Positions 1-8,730 are shown, numbered from the stretch's first letter. The stretch is 64,000 nucleotides of DNA from Streptomyces griseus (GCF_900460065.1 NZ_UAVD01000039.1:238174-302173); one strand, 5' to 3'. Made by a program: numbers and translations. Notes: generated by a model from the sequence alone, not told the origin.

Positions 1-943
1 ACCGCGAGCCGTGCGGGATCTGCTCCCAGGGCCTGTTCCACTCCATCCGCTCCGCGAGCTGCCACGGGGTGAGCGGCGTGGCGAGCAGGGCGAGGAGACC
101 GGTCAGCCGCTCCTCGTGGTGGTCCAGCAGCTCCCGCACCCGCCCGCCCGCGTCGGTGAACGCGTACTGGTGGGCGGGCAGCACCTCGGCGACCCCGAGC
201 CGGCCGATCCGCTCCAGCGAGGCGAGGTAGTCGCCGAGCGGATCGGTGACCGTCATGTCGTCGGGGTCCTCGTACAGCCCGATGTGCGGGCTGATCCCCG
301 GCAGCAGATGGTCCCCGGAGAACAGCCGCCCGTGCCCCGGCAGGTCCGCCGGATGCCGCTCCTCCAGATGGAGGCAGACGTGGCCGGGGGTGTGCCCCGG
401 GGTCCAGACGGCCCGCAGCCGTCGCCCGGCGAGATCGAGCAGCTCGCCGGGGACGATCTCCCGGTCGGGCAGGGCGGCGCGCAGCCCCGGCAGGGTCCGC
501 ATCCGCCCGCCGGCGCGGGCGGCGCGCAACGGGGCGAGGTGGTCCTCCGGCGCTCCGACGGCGGCGAGCTTGCGGGTGAGGTAGTCGAGCCAGGTGCCGG
601 GCTCGGACTCCCGGGTGCGCCGGACGACGGCGGTGTCGGCCTCGTGCATCGCGATCCAGGCCCCGGACGCCTCGCGGACCTGGCCGGAGAGGCCGTGGTG
701 GTCGGGGTGGTGGTGGGTGATGACGACGCCGTGGATGTCGGCGACGGCGGTGCCGAGTGCGGTCAGCCCGGCGGTCAGGGTGTCCCAGGAGGCGGGGTCG
801 TCCCAGCCGGTGTCGATGAGGACGGGCCCCCGGTCGGTGTCGACGAGGTGGACCAGGGTGTGCCCGAGGGGGTTGTCCGGGATGGGCACCTTGATGCTGT
901 GGACGCCTCCGCCGTGGTCGGTCACCTGCGTCACCTGCGTCAT
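1..943 (-). CDS. MBL-fold metallo-hydrolase (partial, C-terminus off window)
   Basis: Metallo-beta-lactamase-fold hydrolase of the glyoxalase II-like group. The HxHxDH metal motif is visible as HHHPDH in VVITHHHPDHHG, about 75 residues in, followed by a GHTPGH motif, a GDH motif near LFSGDHLLP, and a late histidine in LPAHQY. About 314 residues are inside the window; the C-terminus is cut by the left edge. The start is the ATG at 943. It is divergent from the aldehyde dehydrogenase, and a one-mismatch KstR-type site and a CTGAC-N5-GTCAG palindrome lie in the shared intergenic region, so it may belong to the lipid/steroid regulon. The substrate cannot be inferred; thioester or lactone hydrolysis would fit the fold. 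Confidence 0.85.
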   Translation of the reverse strand, partial: MTQVTQVTDHGGGVHSIKVPIPDNPLGHTLVHLVDTDRGPVLIDTGWDDPASWDTLTAGLTALGTAVADIHGVVITHHHPDHHGLSGQVREASGAWIAMHEADTAVVRRTRESEPGTWLDYLTRKLAAVGAPEDHLAPLRAARAGGRMRTLPGLRAALPDREIVPGELLDLAGRRLRAVWTPGHTPGHVCLHLEERHPADLPGHGRLFSGDHLLPGISPHIGLYEDPDDMTVTDPLGDYLASLERIGRLGVAEVLPAHQYAFTDAGGRVRELLDHHEERLTGLLALLATPLTPWQLAERMEWNRPWEQIPHGSR

Positions 944-1013
944 GGGGGTCCCATCTCTGCCTGGTCCGGGCGTGCGGGCGCGCCGCACGGTGTCGCACTC
1001 CGTCCACTGTAAC

Positions 1014-1027
1014 GAGAACTTGTTCCA
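1014..1027. promoter_or_regulatory. KstR-type operator (one mismatch)
   Basis: GAGAACTTGTTCCA matches TNNAACNNGTTNNA at seven of eight fixed positions (first T is G). It lies in the divergent region between the hydrolase and the aldehyde dehydrogenase. A KstR-like regulator is encoded at 10689-11300. Confidence 0.5.
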
Positions 1028-1092
1028 GTGGTAGCCCGGGTCTACCGAATCCTCACCCCAAGGGCCGCCCGCGCCGTGGACTACTGGAACAG

Positions 1093-1122
1093 GAACTGGT
1101 ATCAGTTCTGACGACTAGTCAG
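1093..1122. promoter_or_regulatory. Two overlapping palindromes, including CTGAC-N5-GTCAG
   Basis: GAACTG-GTAT-CAGTTC (1093-1108) is a perfect 6-bp inverted repeat. CTGAC-GACTA-GTCAG (1108-1122) is a perfect 5-bp inverted repeat sharing one base with it. The second has the same arms and spacing as palindromes at 17841, 27758 and 34841. It sits 33 bases before the aldehyde dehydrogenase start. The binding protein is unknown. Confidence 0.5.
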
Positions 1123-1154
1123 TTGGTGGGGCCGGGCCGCGGGAGGCGACAGCC

Positions 1155-2615
1155 ATGACCGAGCTTGTGGAACACGGACAACTGTTCATCGGCGGGGAGT
1201 TCACCGACCCGCTCGGCACCGAGGTCATCGAGGTGATCTCCCCGCACACCGAAGAGGTCATCGGCCGGGTGCCGCACGCCTCCGAGGGCGATGTGGACCG
1301 GGCGGTCGCCGCCGCCCGCCGCGCCTTCGACGAGGGGCCCTGGCCGAGGATGGGCCTGGACGAGCGGATCGCGGTGATCACCCGGATCAAGGACGCCTTC
1401 GCCGTACGCCACGAGGAGTTCGCGCGCCTGATCAGCGCCCAGAACGGCACCCCGTACAGCGCGAGCGTCATGGTGCAGGCGCTGGCCGCGATGATGGTCT
1501 GGGACTCGGCGATCACGGTGGCGCGCGACTTCCCGTACGAGGAGCGGCGCGACGGCGTCCTCGGCCCCCTGCTGGTCCGCCGCGAGCCGGTCGGGGTGGT
1601 CGCCGCGGTCGTCCCGTGGAACGTCCCGCAGTTCACGGCCGCCGCGAAACTGGCCCCTGCCCTCCTGGCGGGCTGCACGGCGGTCCTGAAGGTCTCCCCG
1701 GAAACCCCCCTGGACGCCTATCTCCTGGCGGAGTTGGCCGAGGAGGCGGGGCTGCCGCCCGGAGTCCTCTCCATCCTCCCGGCCGACCGCGAGGTCAGCG
1801 AGTACCTGGTGGGCCACCCGGACGTGGACAAGGTCTCCTTCACCGGCTCGGTCGCCGCCGGCCGCCGCGTCATGGAGGTGGCCTCCCGCAACCTCACCCG
1901 CGTCACCCTGGAGTTGGGCGGCAAGTCCGCCGCGGTCATCCTCCCCGACGCCGACCTGGAAGCGGCGGTCGCGGGCATCGTCCCCTTCGCCTGGATGATC
2001 AACGGCCAGGCGTGCGTGGCCCAGACGCGCATCCTGGCCCCGAACTCCCGCTACGACGAGATGGCGGAGGCCTTCGCGGCGGCGGCCGGAGCCCTGCGCG
2101 TGGGCGACCCCCTCGACCCGACGACCGAACTGGGCCCCCTGGTGGCCCGGCGCCAGCAGCAACGCTCGCTGGACTACATCCGGTTGGGCCAGGAGGAGGG
2201 CGCCAAGATCCTCACGGGCGGCAACCGCCCGGCCGCCCGGGAACGCGGCTGGTACGTCGAGCCGACCCTCTTCGGCTCCGTCGACAACTCCATGCGCATC
2301 GCCCGCGAGGAGATCTTCGGCCCGGTGATCTGCCTGATCCCGTACGAGGACGAGGACGAGGCCGTCCGCATCGCCGACGACTCCCCGTACGGCCTCAGCG
2401 GCAGCGTCTGGACGGCGGACACGGAACGCGGCATCGACGTGGCCCGCCGGGTCCGCACCGGCACCTACAGCGTGAACACGTTCAGCCTCGACATGCTCGG
2501 CCCCTTCGGCGGCTACAAGAACTCCGGCCTGGGCCGTGAGTTCGGCCCCGAGGGCTACGGCGAGTTCTTCGAGCACAAGATGATCCACCTGCCCGCCGGC
2601 TACCGGGAGGCGTGA
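1155..2615 (+). CDS. Aldehyde dehydrogenase family protein
   Basis: NAD(P)-dependent aldehyde dehydrogenase, 486 aa, the usual family length, oxidising an aldehyde to the acid. Visible signatures are PWNVPQF, FTGSVAAG in the Rossmann region, ELGGKS with the general base Glu253, NGQACVAQTR with nucleophile Cys287, and EIFGPV. The start is the first ATG of the frame. Its stop overlaps the ferredoxin start (ATGA-type overlap), so the two are translationally coupled. The operator-like sites upstream suggest control with the steroid/lipid genes. Fatty or steroid side-chain aldehydes are reasonable substrates by context, but specificity cannot be read from the sequence. Confidence 0.93.
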   Translation: MTELVEHGQLFIGGEFTDPLGTEVIEVISPHTEEVIGRVPHASEGDVDRAVAAARRAFDEGPWPRMGLDERIAVITRIKDAFAVRHEEFARLISAQNGTPYSASVMVQALAAMMVWDSAITVARDFPYEERRDGVLGPLLVRREPVGVVAAVVPWNVPQFTAAAKLAPALLAGCTAVLKVSPETPLDAYLLAELAEEAGLPPGVLSILPADREVSEYLVGHPDVDKVSFTGSVAAGRRVMEVASRNLTRVTLELGGKSAAVILPDADLEAAVAGIVPFAWMINGQACVAQTRILAPNSRYDEMAEAFAAAAGALRVGDPLDPTTELGPLVARRQQQRSLDYIRLGQEEGAKILTGGNRPAARERGWYVEPTLFGSVDNSMRIAREEIFGPVICLIPYEDEDEAVRIADDSPYGLSGSVWTADTERGIDVARRVRTGTYSVNTFSLDMLGPFGGYKNSGLGREFGPEGYGEFFEHKMIHLPAGYREA

Positions 2616-2848
2616 TGGGCGACCGCTGGCACGTGGAGGTCGACCGCTCGGTCTGCATCGGCTCCGGCATGTGCGTCAACCACGCGGGGGACGCCTTCCA
2701 CCTGGACTCCGCCCGCCAGTCCCGCCCGACGGACGAGGACTGCGACGCGGGCGAGCACGTCCTCGCGGCGGCGGAGGGCTGCCCGGTGGAGGCGATCACG
2801 CTGACGCTGGCGGGGTCGGGGGAGGTGGTCTTTCCGCCGGAGGAGTGA
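2612..2848 (+). CDS. 3Fe-4S type ferredoxin
   Basis: Small 78-aa ferredoxin. It has CIGSGMC (Cys-x5-Cys) near the N-terminus and a distal CPVEAI, the pattern of actinobacterial single-cluster 3Fe-4S ferredoxins such as SoyB that pass electrons to cytochrome P450s. The acidic C-terminus is typical. It starts at an ATG overlapping the aldehyde dehydrogenase stop, so the pair is one transcript. No P450 gene lies in the window; the redox partner must be elsewhere. The P450 role is inferred from the family. Confidence 0.9.
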   Translation: MMGDRWHVEVDRSVCIGSGMCVNHAGDAFHLDSARQSRPTDEDCDAGEHVLAAAEGCPVEAITLTLAGSGEVVFPPEE

Positions 2849-2883
2849 GGGGGCTCCCCGGCGGTCGCGCCCACGCTACGGGG

Positions 2884-4170
2884 TCAGACCGCCGGTTCGC
2901 CCTCCGGCTTCGTGTGAAGCGGGACCGCCGGCGCCCTTCGCAGTGACCGGATCGCCGGGACGCTGAGCATCGCGGCCAGCAGGACGAACGACATCACCGA
3001 CGAGAAGACCAGCACCTCGTTGGCGCCGAACGCGTCCGCCGCCGGGCCCGCCAGGGCGCGGCCGAGCGGGATGACCATGATGGAGCCCGCGACGTCGTAC
3101 GCGGAGACGCGGCTCAGGACGGTGAGCGGGATGTGCGACTGGACGCTGGTCGCCCACATCACGCCCCAGAACGCGAAGCCGTAACCCGCGATCACGTGGG
3201 CGATCGCCGTGGCCGCGAAGGACCATTCCAGCGCCGGTGCGAGCGGGTTGAGCGCGAAGCAGAGCATGGCGAGCGCACCGGCGACCAACGGGCGCCTCGG
3301 GCGGACCCGCATGCCGATCAGGCCGCCGATGATCGTGCCCGCACCGTCCGCCGAGGCGATCCAGCCGTAGCCGCTCGCCCCGTGCTGCTCGATCATCAGC
3401 GCCGCGCCCAGCGGCAGCGCGGGGCCGAACACGAACAGGCCGTACACGGACCAGACCGCGATGACGCCCCAGAGCCACTGGCGGGACCGGAACTCCTGCC
3501 AGCCCGTCGCGAGCCTGCGCCACATCGGGGCGTCGCCCTCGTCGCGCTCGGTGTGCAGCTTCCGCAGGGGCAGCAGGACCAGGGCGCTGAGTGCGTACGC
3601 CGCCGCGATGACCAGGTACGAGCCCGACACCTGCCAGTACGCGACGAGGACGCCCGCCAGGCCGGGGCCGAGCAGCGTGCTCAGGGCCTCGGAGATCCGC
3701 AGCAGCGCGTTGGCCTTCTGGATATCCTCCGCGACCCGGGGGACCATGCTCGCCATACCGGGCTGGAACATCGCGGTCGCGGCGCCGCTGAGCGCCATCA
3801 GCGCCATGATCTGCCACAGCGGGACGCGGTCGGAGGAGAACAGCAGCGCGCCCAGCGTGATCATGGCGAGCATGCGCACCAGGTCGGCGCAGATCATCAT
3901 CAGCTGCGGCGTGAACCGGTCCGCCAGCACCCCGCCGAACAGCACCAGCAGGACGATCGGCGTCATCCACGCGGCCAGCGCGTAGCCGACGCCGCTCGCC
4001 CCGTGGCCCGCTCCCAGCACGGCCGTGGTGAGGGAGACCATCAGCATGCCGTCGGCCAGCAGCGACGCGCTGCGGGCCGTGAAGAACAGCCGGAACCGGT
4101 TCGACCGCCAGGGGCTCGGCAGCGGTTCCTCGTGCTGCTTCCGCGGGAGGGTCGTGTCGTCAACGCTCAT
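2884..4170 (-). CDS. MFS transporter (exporter of the cluster)
   Basis: Major facilitator superfamily protein, 428 aa with about 12 hydrophobic segments, resembling the EntS-like siderophore/drug exporters. A charged loop (LRKLHTERDEGDAP) separates the two halves. It is the last gene of a four-gene minus-strand operon: its ATG at 4170 lies 11 bases inside the end of the condensation-domain gene. The likely role is export of the product made by the dioxygenase, DUF6271-like, condensation and carrier-protein enzymes, or self-resistance. This is inferred from operon position. Confidence 0.85.
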   Translation of the reverse strand: MSVDDTTLPRKQHEEPLPSPWRSNRFRLFFTARSASLLADGMLMVSLTTAVLGAGHGASGVGYALAAWMTPIVLLVLFGGVLADRFTPQLMMICADLVRMLAMITLGALLFSSDRVPLWQIMALMALSGAATAMFQPGMASMVPRVAEDIQKANALLRISEALSTLLGPGLAGVLVAYWQVSGSYLVIAAAYALSALVLLPLRKLHTERDEGDAPMWRRLATGWQEFRSRQWLWGVIAVWSVYGLFVFGPALPLGAALMIEQHGASGYGWIASADGAGTIIGGLIGMRVRPRRPLVAGALAMLCFALNPLAPALEWSFAATAIAHVIAGYGFAFWGVMWATSVQSHIPLTVLSRVSAYDVAGSIMVIPLGRALAGPAADAFGANEVLVFSSVMSFVLLAAMLSVPAIRSLRRAPAVPLHTKPEGEPAV

Positions 4171-5914
4171 GTCGTACCTGCCGGCCTCTGCCGGTTCCTT
4201 CCTCGATGATCGGCAGCCGACGCCAGGCGTCGCTCCGGGCCGGTTCGGCCGGCGGGCTCTCGACGAGCACGTAGCGGCGGGGGGCGATGACGCCGGTACC
4301 GCCGTGGGCGGGGACCTTCGCCATCAGGGCCCGGTGGGCGTCCGCCGGGGTCAAGGACGTGCCGCCGCCCCGCGCCACGTACGCCGTGAGGCCCGACTCG
4401 CGGTCCGCCTCGACATGCACCGGCAGACCGCCCACCGCCGCGGACAGCGCGTCCCGCACGGCCGTCGTGGACACCCAGCAGCCGTCCTCCCGTGCCCAGT
4501 CGGGGCCGCGCACGGCGGGCCGGACCCCCGTCACCCCGGTGAGCGAGTCCAGCGGTACGTCCCGTTCGGCGGCGGCCTCCAGCAGCAGCACCAGGCCGCT
4601 CAGGAAGCCCTCCGCCTCGTCGGGGGTGAACAGGGCGGGGTCGGCCCACAGCGAGATGTGGAGCCGGGGACTCGTCTCGTACGTGAACGCCAGCATGCGC
4701 GTCGGCAGCGCCTGGAACGGGCCCCAGGCCAGCTCCGGTTCGGCCTCCTCGTGCTCCCGGTGCGCGGTGGAGAGGAAGGTGGCGGGCAGCACGCTGACGT
4801 CGTTGAAGACGACGTCCCGCGCGAAGTGGCTGCCGCGCTCCCCGGTGACCCGGCCGATCATCTCCCACAGGCGCACGGAGTCGAACTGGCTGTGCTTGTA
4901 CGCGTTGAGGGCCGCGCCCCACGTCCTGCGGACCAGGGTGTCGAAGGACGGGACCCGCGTGTCCAGGCAGAGCAGCGCGTCCTGGGACAGGGTGGTGACC
5001 GACCGGGCGCTCCGGGCGTGGAACCGGTTGGAGGTCGGCACGGCGGTGACGCAGGAGTCCTGGCCCGCCCGGTGGGCCACCAGCGCGCACCAGGCCGCGA
5101 GCAGCACGGTGGCCTCCGGGTTCCCGGTGCGCCCGGCCGCTCCCGCGAGCGCTCGCGCGCCCCGCGCGGAGCGGAGCGTGAGCTGCCGGGCCCGGCCGTC
5201 CGCGCCCGCCGCGCGCGGCTCGGCGAACATCTCCTGCGGCTCGGTGCGGATGATCCGCTCCCAGTACCGCAGCGAGGCCTCCGACTTCCGCTTCCCGGTG
5301 GGGGAGGCCTCCTCGGCGGCCAGGTCGAGCGGGGCGAGGGCGGCCGGGGCGGGGAGTTCCCCTCCGGCCAGCAGGGCGTGGAACTCCTCCCGCAGGACGG
5401 CCAGCGCGCTGCCGTCCGTCACCGCGTGACTGGACGCCAGGGCGATGTGGACCGGGACGCCCCGCAGCGTGAGCAGGGAGATCCGCAGAGGGAACTCCCG
5501 GTCCAGGGCGAAGCGGCCGGCGCGGGCCGCCCGGGCCGCCGACTCGGCCGACCGCGCGGGCTCCTCGGGGAACTCCGCGTGGTCCAGCACCGTCACCGTG
5601 AACGCGCCCTCGGCCGCCACCACCTGCTCGACGGGCGCGGCCCCGGGGGCGTGCGGGAACGTGGTGCGCAGCCCTTCGTGGCGCTCGGCCAGGGTGCGCA
5701 GGGCATCGACGACGTCGTCCTCGTCGGCGCCCGGGGGGACCGTCCACACGTCGTGGTTGTTGATGTGCTCGGGGTCGTCCCGCAGGATGCAGCGGATCAT
5801 GTTGGCCTGGCCCATGGTGAGCGGGCCCCGGCGTTCGTCACCGCCCGCGTAGGAGACGGTGACGGTGCGCGGGGGGTGCGGTTCCATGGGGTCCTCGCCG
5901 GCTGCGGAGTTCAT
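4160..5914 (-). CDS. Stand-alone condensation-domain protein with adenylation-tail-like C-terminus
   Basis: 584-aa protein with an NRPS-type condensation domain at about residues 30-450. The HHxxxDG active-site motif reads SHAVTDG (162-168): the catalytic second His163 is kept and the first His is Ser. Residues from about 475 to the end resemble the C-terminal subdomain of an adenylation enzyme (GLTAYVA, then LTPADAHRALMAKVP, then APRRYVLVE), but no adenylation core precedes it. No carrier domain is present. The ATG overlaps the upstream stop by four bases. It most likely joins an aminoacyl group held on the carrier protein at 9739 to an unknown acceptor. That partner assignment is inference. 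Confidence 0.8.
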   Translation of the reverse strand: MNSAAGEDPMEPHPPRTVTVSYAGGDERRGPLTMGQANMIRCILRDDPEHINNHDVWTVPPGADEDDVVDALRTLAERHEGLRTTFPHAPGAAPVEQVVAAEGAFTVTVLDHAEFPEEPARSAESAARAARAGRFALDREFPLRISLLTLRGVPVHIALASSHAVTDGSALAVLREEFHALLAGGELPAPAALAPLDLAAEEASPTGKRKSEASLRYWERIIRTEPQEMFAEPRAAGADGRARQLTLRSARGARALAGAAGRTGNPEATVLLAAWCALVAHRAGQDSCVTAVPTSNRFHARSARSVTTLSQDALLCLDTRVPSFDTLVRRTWGAALNAYKHSQFDSVRLWEMIGRVTGERGSHFARDVVFNDVSVLPATFLSTAHREHEEAEPELAWGPFQALPTRMLAFTYETSPRLHISLWADPALFTPDEAEGFLSGLVLLLEAAAERDVPLDSLTGVTGVRPAVRGPDWAREDGCWVSTTAVRDALSAAVGGLPVHVEADRESGLTAYVARGGGTSLTPADAHRALMAKVPAHGGTGVIAPRRYVLVESPPAEPARSDAWRRLPIIEEGTGRGRQVRHER

Positions 5915-7233
5915 CGGTTCACGGCCCCGGCGACCCGGGGGCCCACGTCCGCGCTCGCACGGGTCAACGCCTCCCAGTGGTCCATCAGGAGCGCGAAGTC
6001 GGCCATGTCGTCGCGGGCCTCGTCCAGGAGTCGGGTGCGGCGTTCGACGAGGACGTCGGCGACCGTCTTGTAGCGGTCGCCGAGCCGCCGGTAGGCGTCG
6101 TCCAGGACATCGAGGCGGTGGGCGCAGAACGCCCGGTCGAGGGCGGTGCTGTCCCGGACGAACCCGGCGATCTCACAGGCCCGGAGGTGGCCCTCGGCGT
6201 CGAGCAGCGCGTCACCCGCCGCCGCCGTCCGCGCGTACACGGCGTTGAGGTACGCCTTGGACAGCAGGAACTTCACGAAGCGCAGCTGGTACGCGAGGAA
6301 TCCCTCGTCCGTACGCCGTTCCGCCGTATGGAAGTTGACGATGTGCCGGTTGTGCTGGACGCCGGGCATCCTGGCGTCGTGAAGGAGGTGGATCAGGACG
6401 TAGTCGCTGCCGATGGTGTCGGTGGCGGGCGGCAGCGGGACGCGGCGGTAGACCTCGTGGTCGAGGGCGATGTTGCACATGTCCACCCGCATCGGGCTGA
6501 CGGGGGCGAGCGTGGTGCGGTCGCCGTCGAAGGCGGAGTCCCCGGCGCCCCGGAAGGACTCGTCGATCAGGTGCCCGCGCCAGATCTCCGGGTATCCCTC
6601 GGGGATCGACAGGCCGATCAGTTCGCGGTACGTGTCCGGGTCGAGGTCGCGGATCTCCGCGACGTCCACCGACATCTCCCCGGTGAAGGAGCCGCCGACC
6701 AGCGTCACCCGTCGGCTCCCGGACCCCGGCGGCAGTTTGCTCCGGGTCGCCGACTCGCGCACGTCGTTCGCGGGTCGGCCCAGCCAGGCGAGCTCCTGGT
6801 GGATCGGGAAGACCGGTGCGCCGGCGAACCGCTGGTAGCGGCTGTCGGAGTCCCGCCGGTGGACGGACGTGCAGCCGAGGGCCTGGGCGACGAGGAACGC
6901 CCGGTTGGTGCAGGCGCCGTAGGAGACGCGGGACGGCAGCATCAGCTCCAGCAGCCGGTCCGTCGGGGCTCCGCCGGACCGGTCGATCACCGTGCGCAGG
7001 AAGTCCCGCTGCCCGGTCTCGTCGAGGTGGTGGACGGTCACCCCGGGGGACGCGGGCAGCGCGGCCACCGCCCTGCGGTGTTCGGCGAGCACCGGCGCGG
7101 GGGAGGAGTCCAGGATCAGGAAGTGCACCTCGACGCCGAACCGCTCCGCCCCGTACGCCGCTTCCTCGCCGACCGCCGCGATGGTGTCGGCGCAGGCCCG
7201 GTGGGTGGGCAGGGTCAGACAGACGCGGCGCAC
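5911..7233 (-). CDS. DUF6271-like protein of unknown function, possible GT-A fold
   Basis: 440 aa from the GTG at 7233, preferred because GGGGAG lies five bases upstream; an ATG at 7287 would overlap the previous gene by 73 bases. I believe this is a DUF6271 family member, a group found in Streptomyces biosynthetic loci, but could not check. The N-terminus (RRVCLTLPTHRAC, then VHFLILDSS) and a later HRRDSDSR acidic motif look like a nucleotide-sugar transferase (GT-A) fold. It has no signal peptide or membrane segment. It sits between the dioxygenase (19-base overlap) and the condensation protein (four-base overlap), so it is probably a tailoring or acceptor-forming enzyme. The reaction is unknown. 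Confidence 0.7.
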   Translation of the reverse strand: MRRVCLTLPTHRACADTIAAVGEEAAYGAERFGVEVHFLILDSSPAPVLAEHRRAVAALPASPGVTVHHLDETGQRDFLRTVIDRSGGAPTDRLLELMLPSRVSYGACTNRAFLVAQALGCTSVHRRDSDSRYQRFAGAPVFPIHQELAWLGRPANDVRESATRSKLPPGSGSRRVTLVGGSFTGEMSVDVAEIRDLDPDTYRELIGLSIPEGYPEIWRGHLIDESFRGAGDSAFDGDRTTLAPVSPMRVDMCNIALDHEVYRRVPLPPATDTIGSDYVLIHLLHDARMPGVQHNRHIVNFHTAERRTDEGFLAYQLRFVKFLLSKAYLNAVYARTAAAGDALLDAEGHLRACEIAGFVRDSTALDRAFCAHRLDVLDDAYRRLGDRYKTVADVLVERRTRLLDEARDDMADFALLMDHWEALTRASADVGPRVAGAVNR

Positions 7234-8312
7234 GAGGGCTCCCCGCTCTGCGCGGCGGGGGCCGTCTCCTCCACCGGGTCCTGCCACGAGGCGAGCCCCA
7301 GCAGCCGGCTGCCCAGCGGGTTCAGCTCGGCCGTCGGGTAGCGCTTCGACTCGGGCAGCACCGGGTCACCGACCAGGGTGCGGTTCCAGCGCGGGGTGCG
7401 CAGATGGCGCCAGGACTCCACCCGGGACGTGCGCAGCCGCTCGTGCTCCTCCAGCGCGGGCATCATCGACAGGTACTGCACGGCCCGCACCCCGCTCTCG
7501 GAGAGGTTGCGCGCCACGCCGTGGGCCAGCAGCCCGTTCCAGATGAGCAGGTCGCCGGGGCGCAGATCCGGCCGTACGACGGGCAGTTCGTCCCGGTCGA
7601 TGTCGGGGCGCAGCGGGTCCCGGTCGCCGGGCTGCCCGGTCTTCCAGGTGTCGAACCGCCGGAACAGCTCCGGGCAGCACTGGAAGCCGCCGGTCTCCGG
7701 CCGGGTGTCGTTGAGCGCGATGATGCCCTGCACCCGCTGCGGCGGGACGGCGAGCGTCGTGTCGATGTCCCAGTGGAGCTCGATGTCGAAGCCCCGGTCC
7801 GTCGGCTCGATCAGGGCCCGGTCGCGGTTGCCCCGGTTGGGCGGGTTGAGGTTGAGCCGGTCCAGGGTGACCCACAGCTCCTCGCAGTCCCATACGTCGA
7901 CGAAGGCGTCGTACACCCGCTGCGACTGCCGGTTGTCCCAAAGGAGTTGGTGGTGGTACGCCTCCACGAAGCCGTAGATGTGCAGCTGCTGGTCCAGCTC
8001 GGAGCGCAGTGGCCGGTCCTCGTACCAGCTCTCCGGCCGGTCCGGGTCCAGGCCCTGGAACTCCCAGGTGAAGTCGAGCAGTCGGCGTGCGACGGGGGCC
8101 GGTACCGCTTCCCGGACGATGACGTAGCCGTACGTCTGCCAGTGGGCGAAGTCCTCCTCGGAGAGCACCCGCAGCGGACGCGACTTGTCGAGCTCCCGCA
8201 GGGCGGTCTGTGCGAGGTAGGCCTCGCCGTCCGCGCTGAAGTACGGGATGTCCGACGCCGCGCGGTGCAGGCGGGGCCGACGGCGAGGGGCGGGTGTCGT
8301 CATGGGGTTCAT
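7215..8312 (-). CDS. Phytanoyl-CoA dioxygenase (PhyH) family Fe(II)/2-oxoglutarate oxygenase
   Basis: 365 aa. Double-stranded beta-helix Fe(II)/2-oxoglutarate dioxygenase: HWDID supplies the His-x-Asp pair, LLAHGVARN the distal His, and RAVQYLS the 2-oxoglutarate-binding Arg. Members hydroxylate, halogenate or cyclise small molecules, often while tethered to a carrier protein. The start at 8312 is chosen because GGAGAAGGA lies just upstream; longer in-frame starts lack one. First gene of the minus arm, transcribed from the region shared with the ligase at 8731. It probably hydroxylates the amino-acid building block or product, which is inference from context. Confidence 0.87.
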   Translation of the reverse strand: MNPMTTPAPRRRPRLHRAASDIPYFSADGEAYLAQTALRELDKSRPLRVLSEEDFAHWQTYGYVIVREAVPAPVARRLLDFTWEFQGLDPDRPESWYEDRPLRSELDQQLHIYGFVEAYHHQLLWDNRQSQRVYDAFVDVWDCEELWVTLDRLNLNPPNRGNRDRALIEPTDRGFDIELHWDIDTTLAVPPQRVQGIIALNDTRPETGGFQCCPELFRRFDTWKTGQPGDRDPLRPDIDRDELPVVRPDLRPGDLLIWNGLLAHGVARNLSESGVRAVQYLSMMPALEEHERLRTSRVESWRHLRTPRWNRTLVGDPVLPESKRYPTAELNPLGSRLLGLASWQDPVEETAPAAQSGEPSCAASV

Positions 8313-8430
8313 GGCAGGTCCTTCTCCTTCGCCGGCCGTGCGGCGACCCCGGGGGAGCGGGGTCGCCGCGGACGGCGGGGCGGATGGCAGTGCCGTGGCG
8401 GGAGGAGCCGTGACCACGTCGGTCAGCAGG

Positions 8431-8446
8431 ATTGGTCCAGACCGCC
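8431..8446. promoter_or_regulatory. dre-like GntR (DasR-type) site, copy 1
   Basis: ATTGGTCCAGACCGCC matches 12 of 16 positions of the published DasR element ACTGGTCTAGACCACT (10 of 12 in the core). It lies in the 418-base divergent region of the biosynthetic cluster, nearer the dioxygenase. Weak on its own; the second copy strengthens it. Confidence 0.35.
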
Positions 8447-8534
8447 CGGGCTGTCAAGTGCCGCCCACATATGGGGATATGGGATGCCGTCCGGTACCGG
8501 GCGGCCACGGAATCGATACCTGCCGTTCGGTATT

Positions 8535-8550
8535 TTTGGTCTAGACAACA
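8535..8550. promoter_or_regulatory. dre-like GntR (DasR-type) site, copy 2
   Basis: TTTGGTCTAGACAACA has 11 of 12 core positions of the DasR element (TGGTCTAGACCA). It lies 181 bases before the ligase start. Just upstream is ATACC-N8-GGTAT (about 8517-8534), another inverted repeat. The rest of 8313-8730 shows no convincing gene. Confidence 0.42.
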
Positions 8551-8730
8551 GGTGAGCGACAGGCCTAATGTCCAAGGGCGCGGTCGGGTTCGTGACGGGA
8601 TGTCACCCGTACTTCTGCCCGTACTCCGGTCGGTCACGGACCTGTTCGGGGCCGCCGACGCCACGGCGATGTGGTCCGTACGCCCGAGGGGTGTCCCGAT
8701 TGCCGGCCCACACCGAGAAGGACGCGTTTC

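Noticed and set aside
8568..8730. Coding extension upstream of the ligase
   Set aside because: No domain, no ribosome site; region holds regulatory sequence and the ATG at 8731 has a good site.
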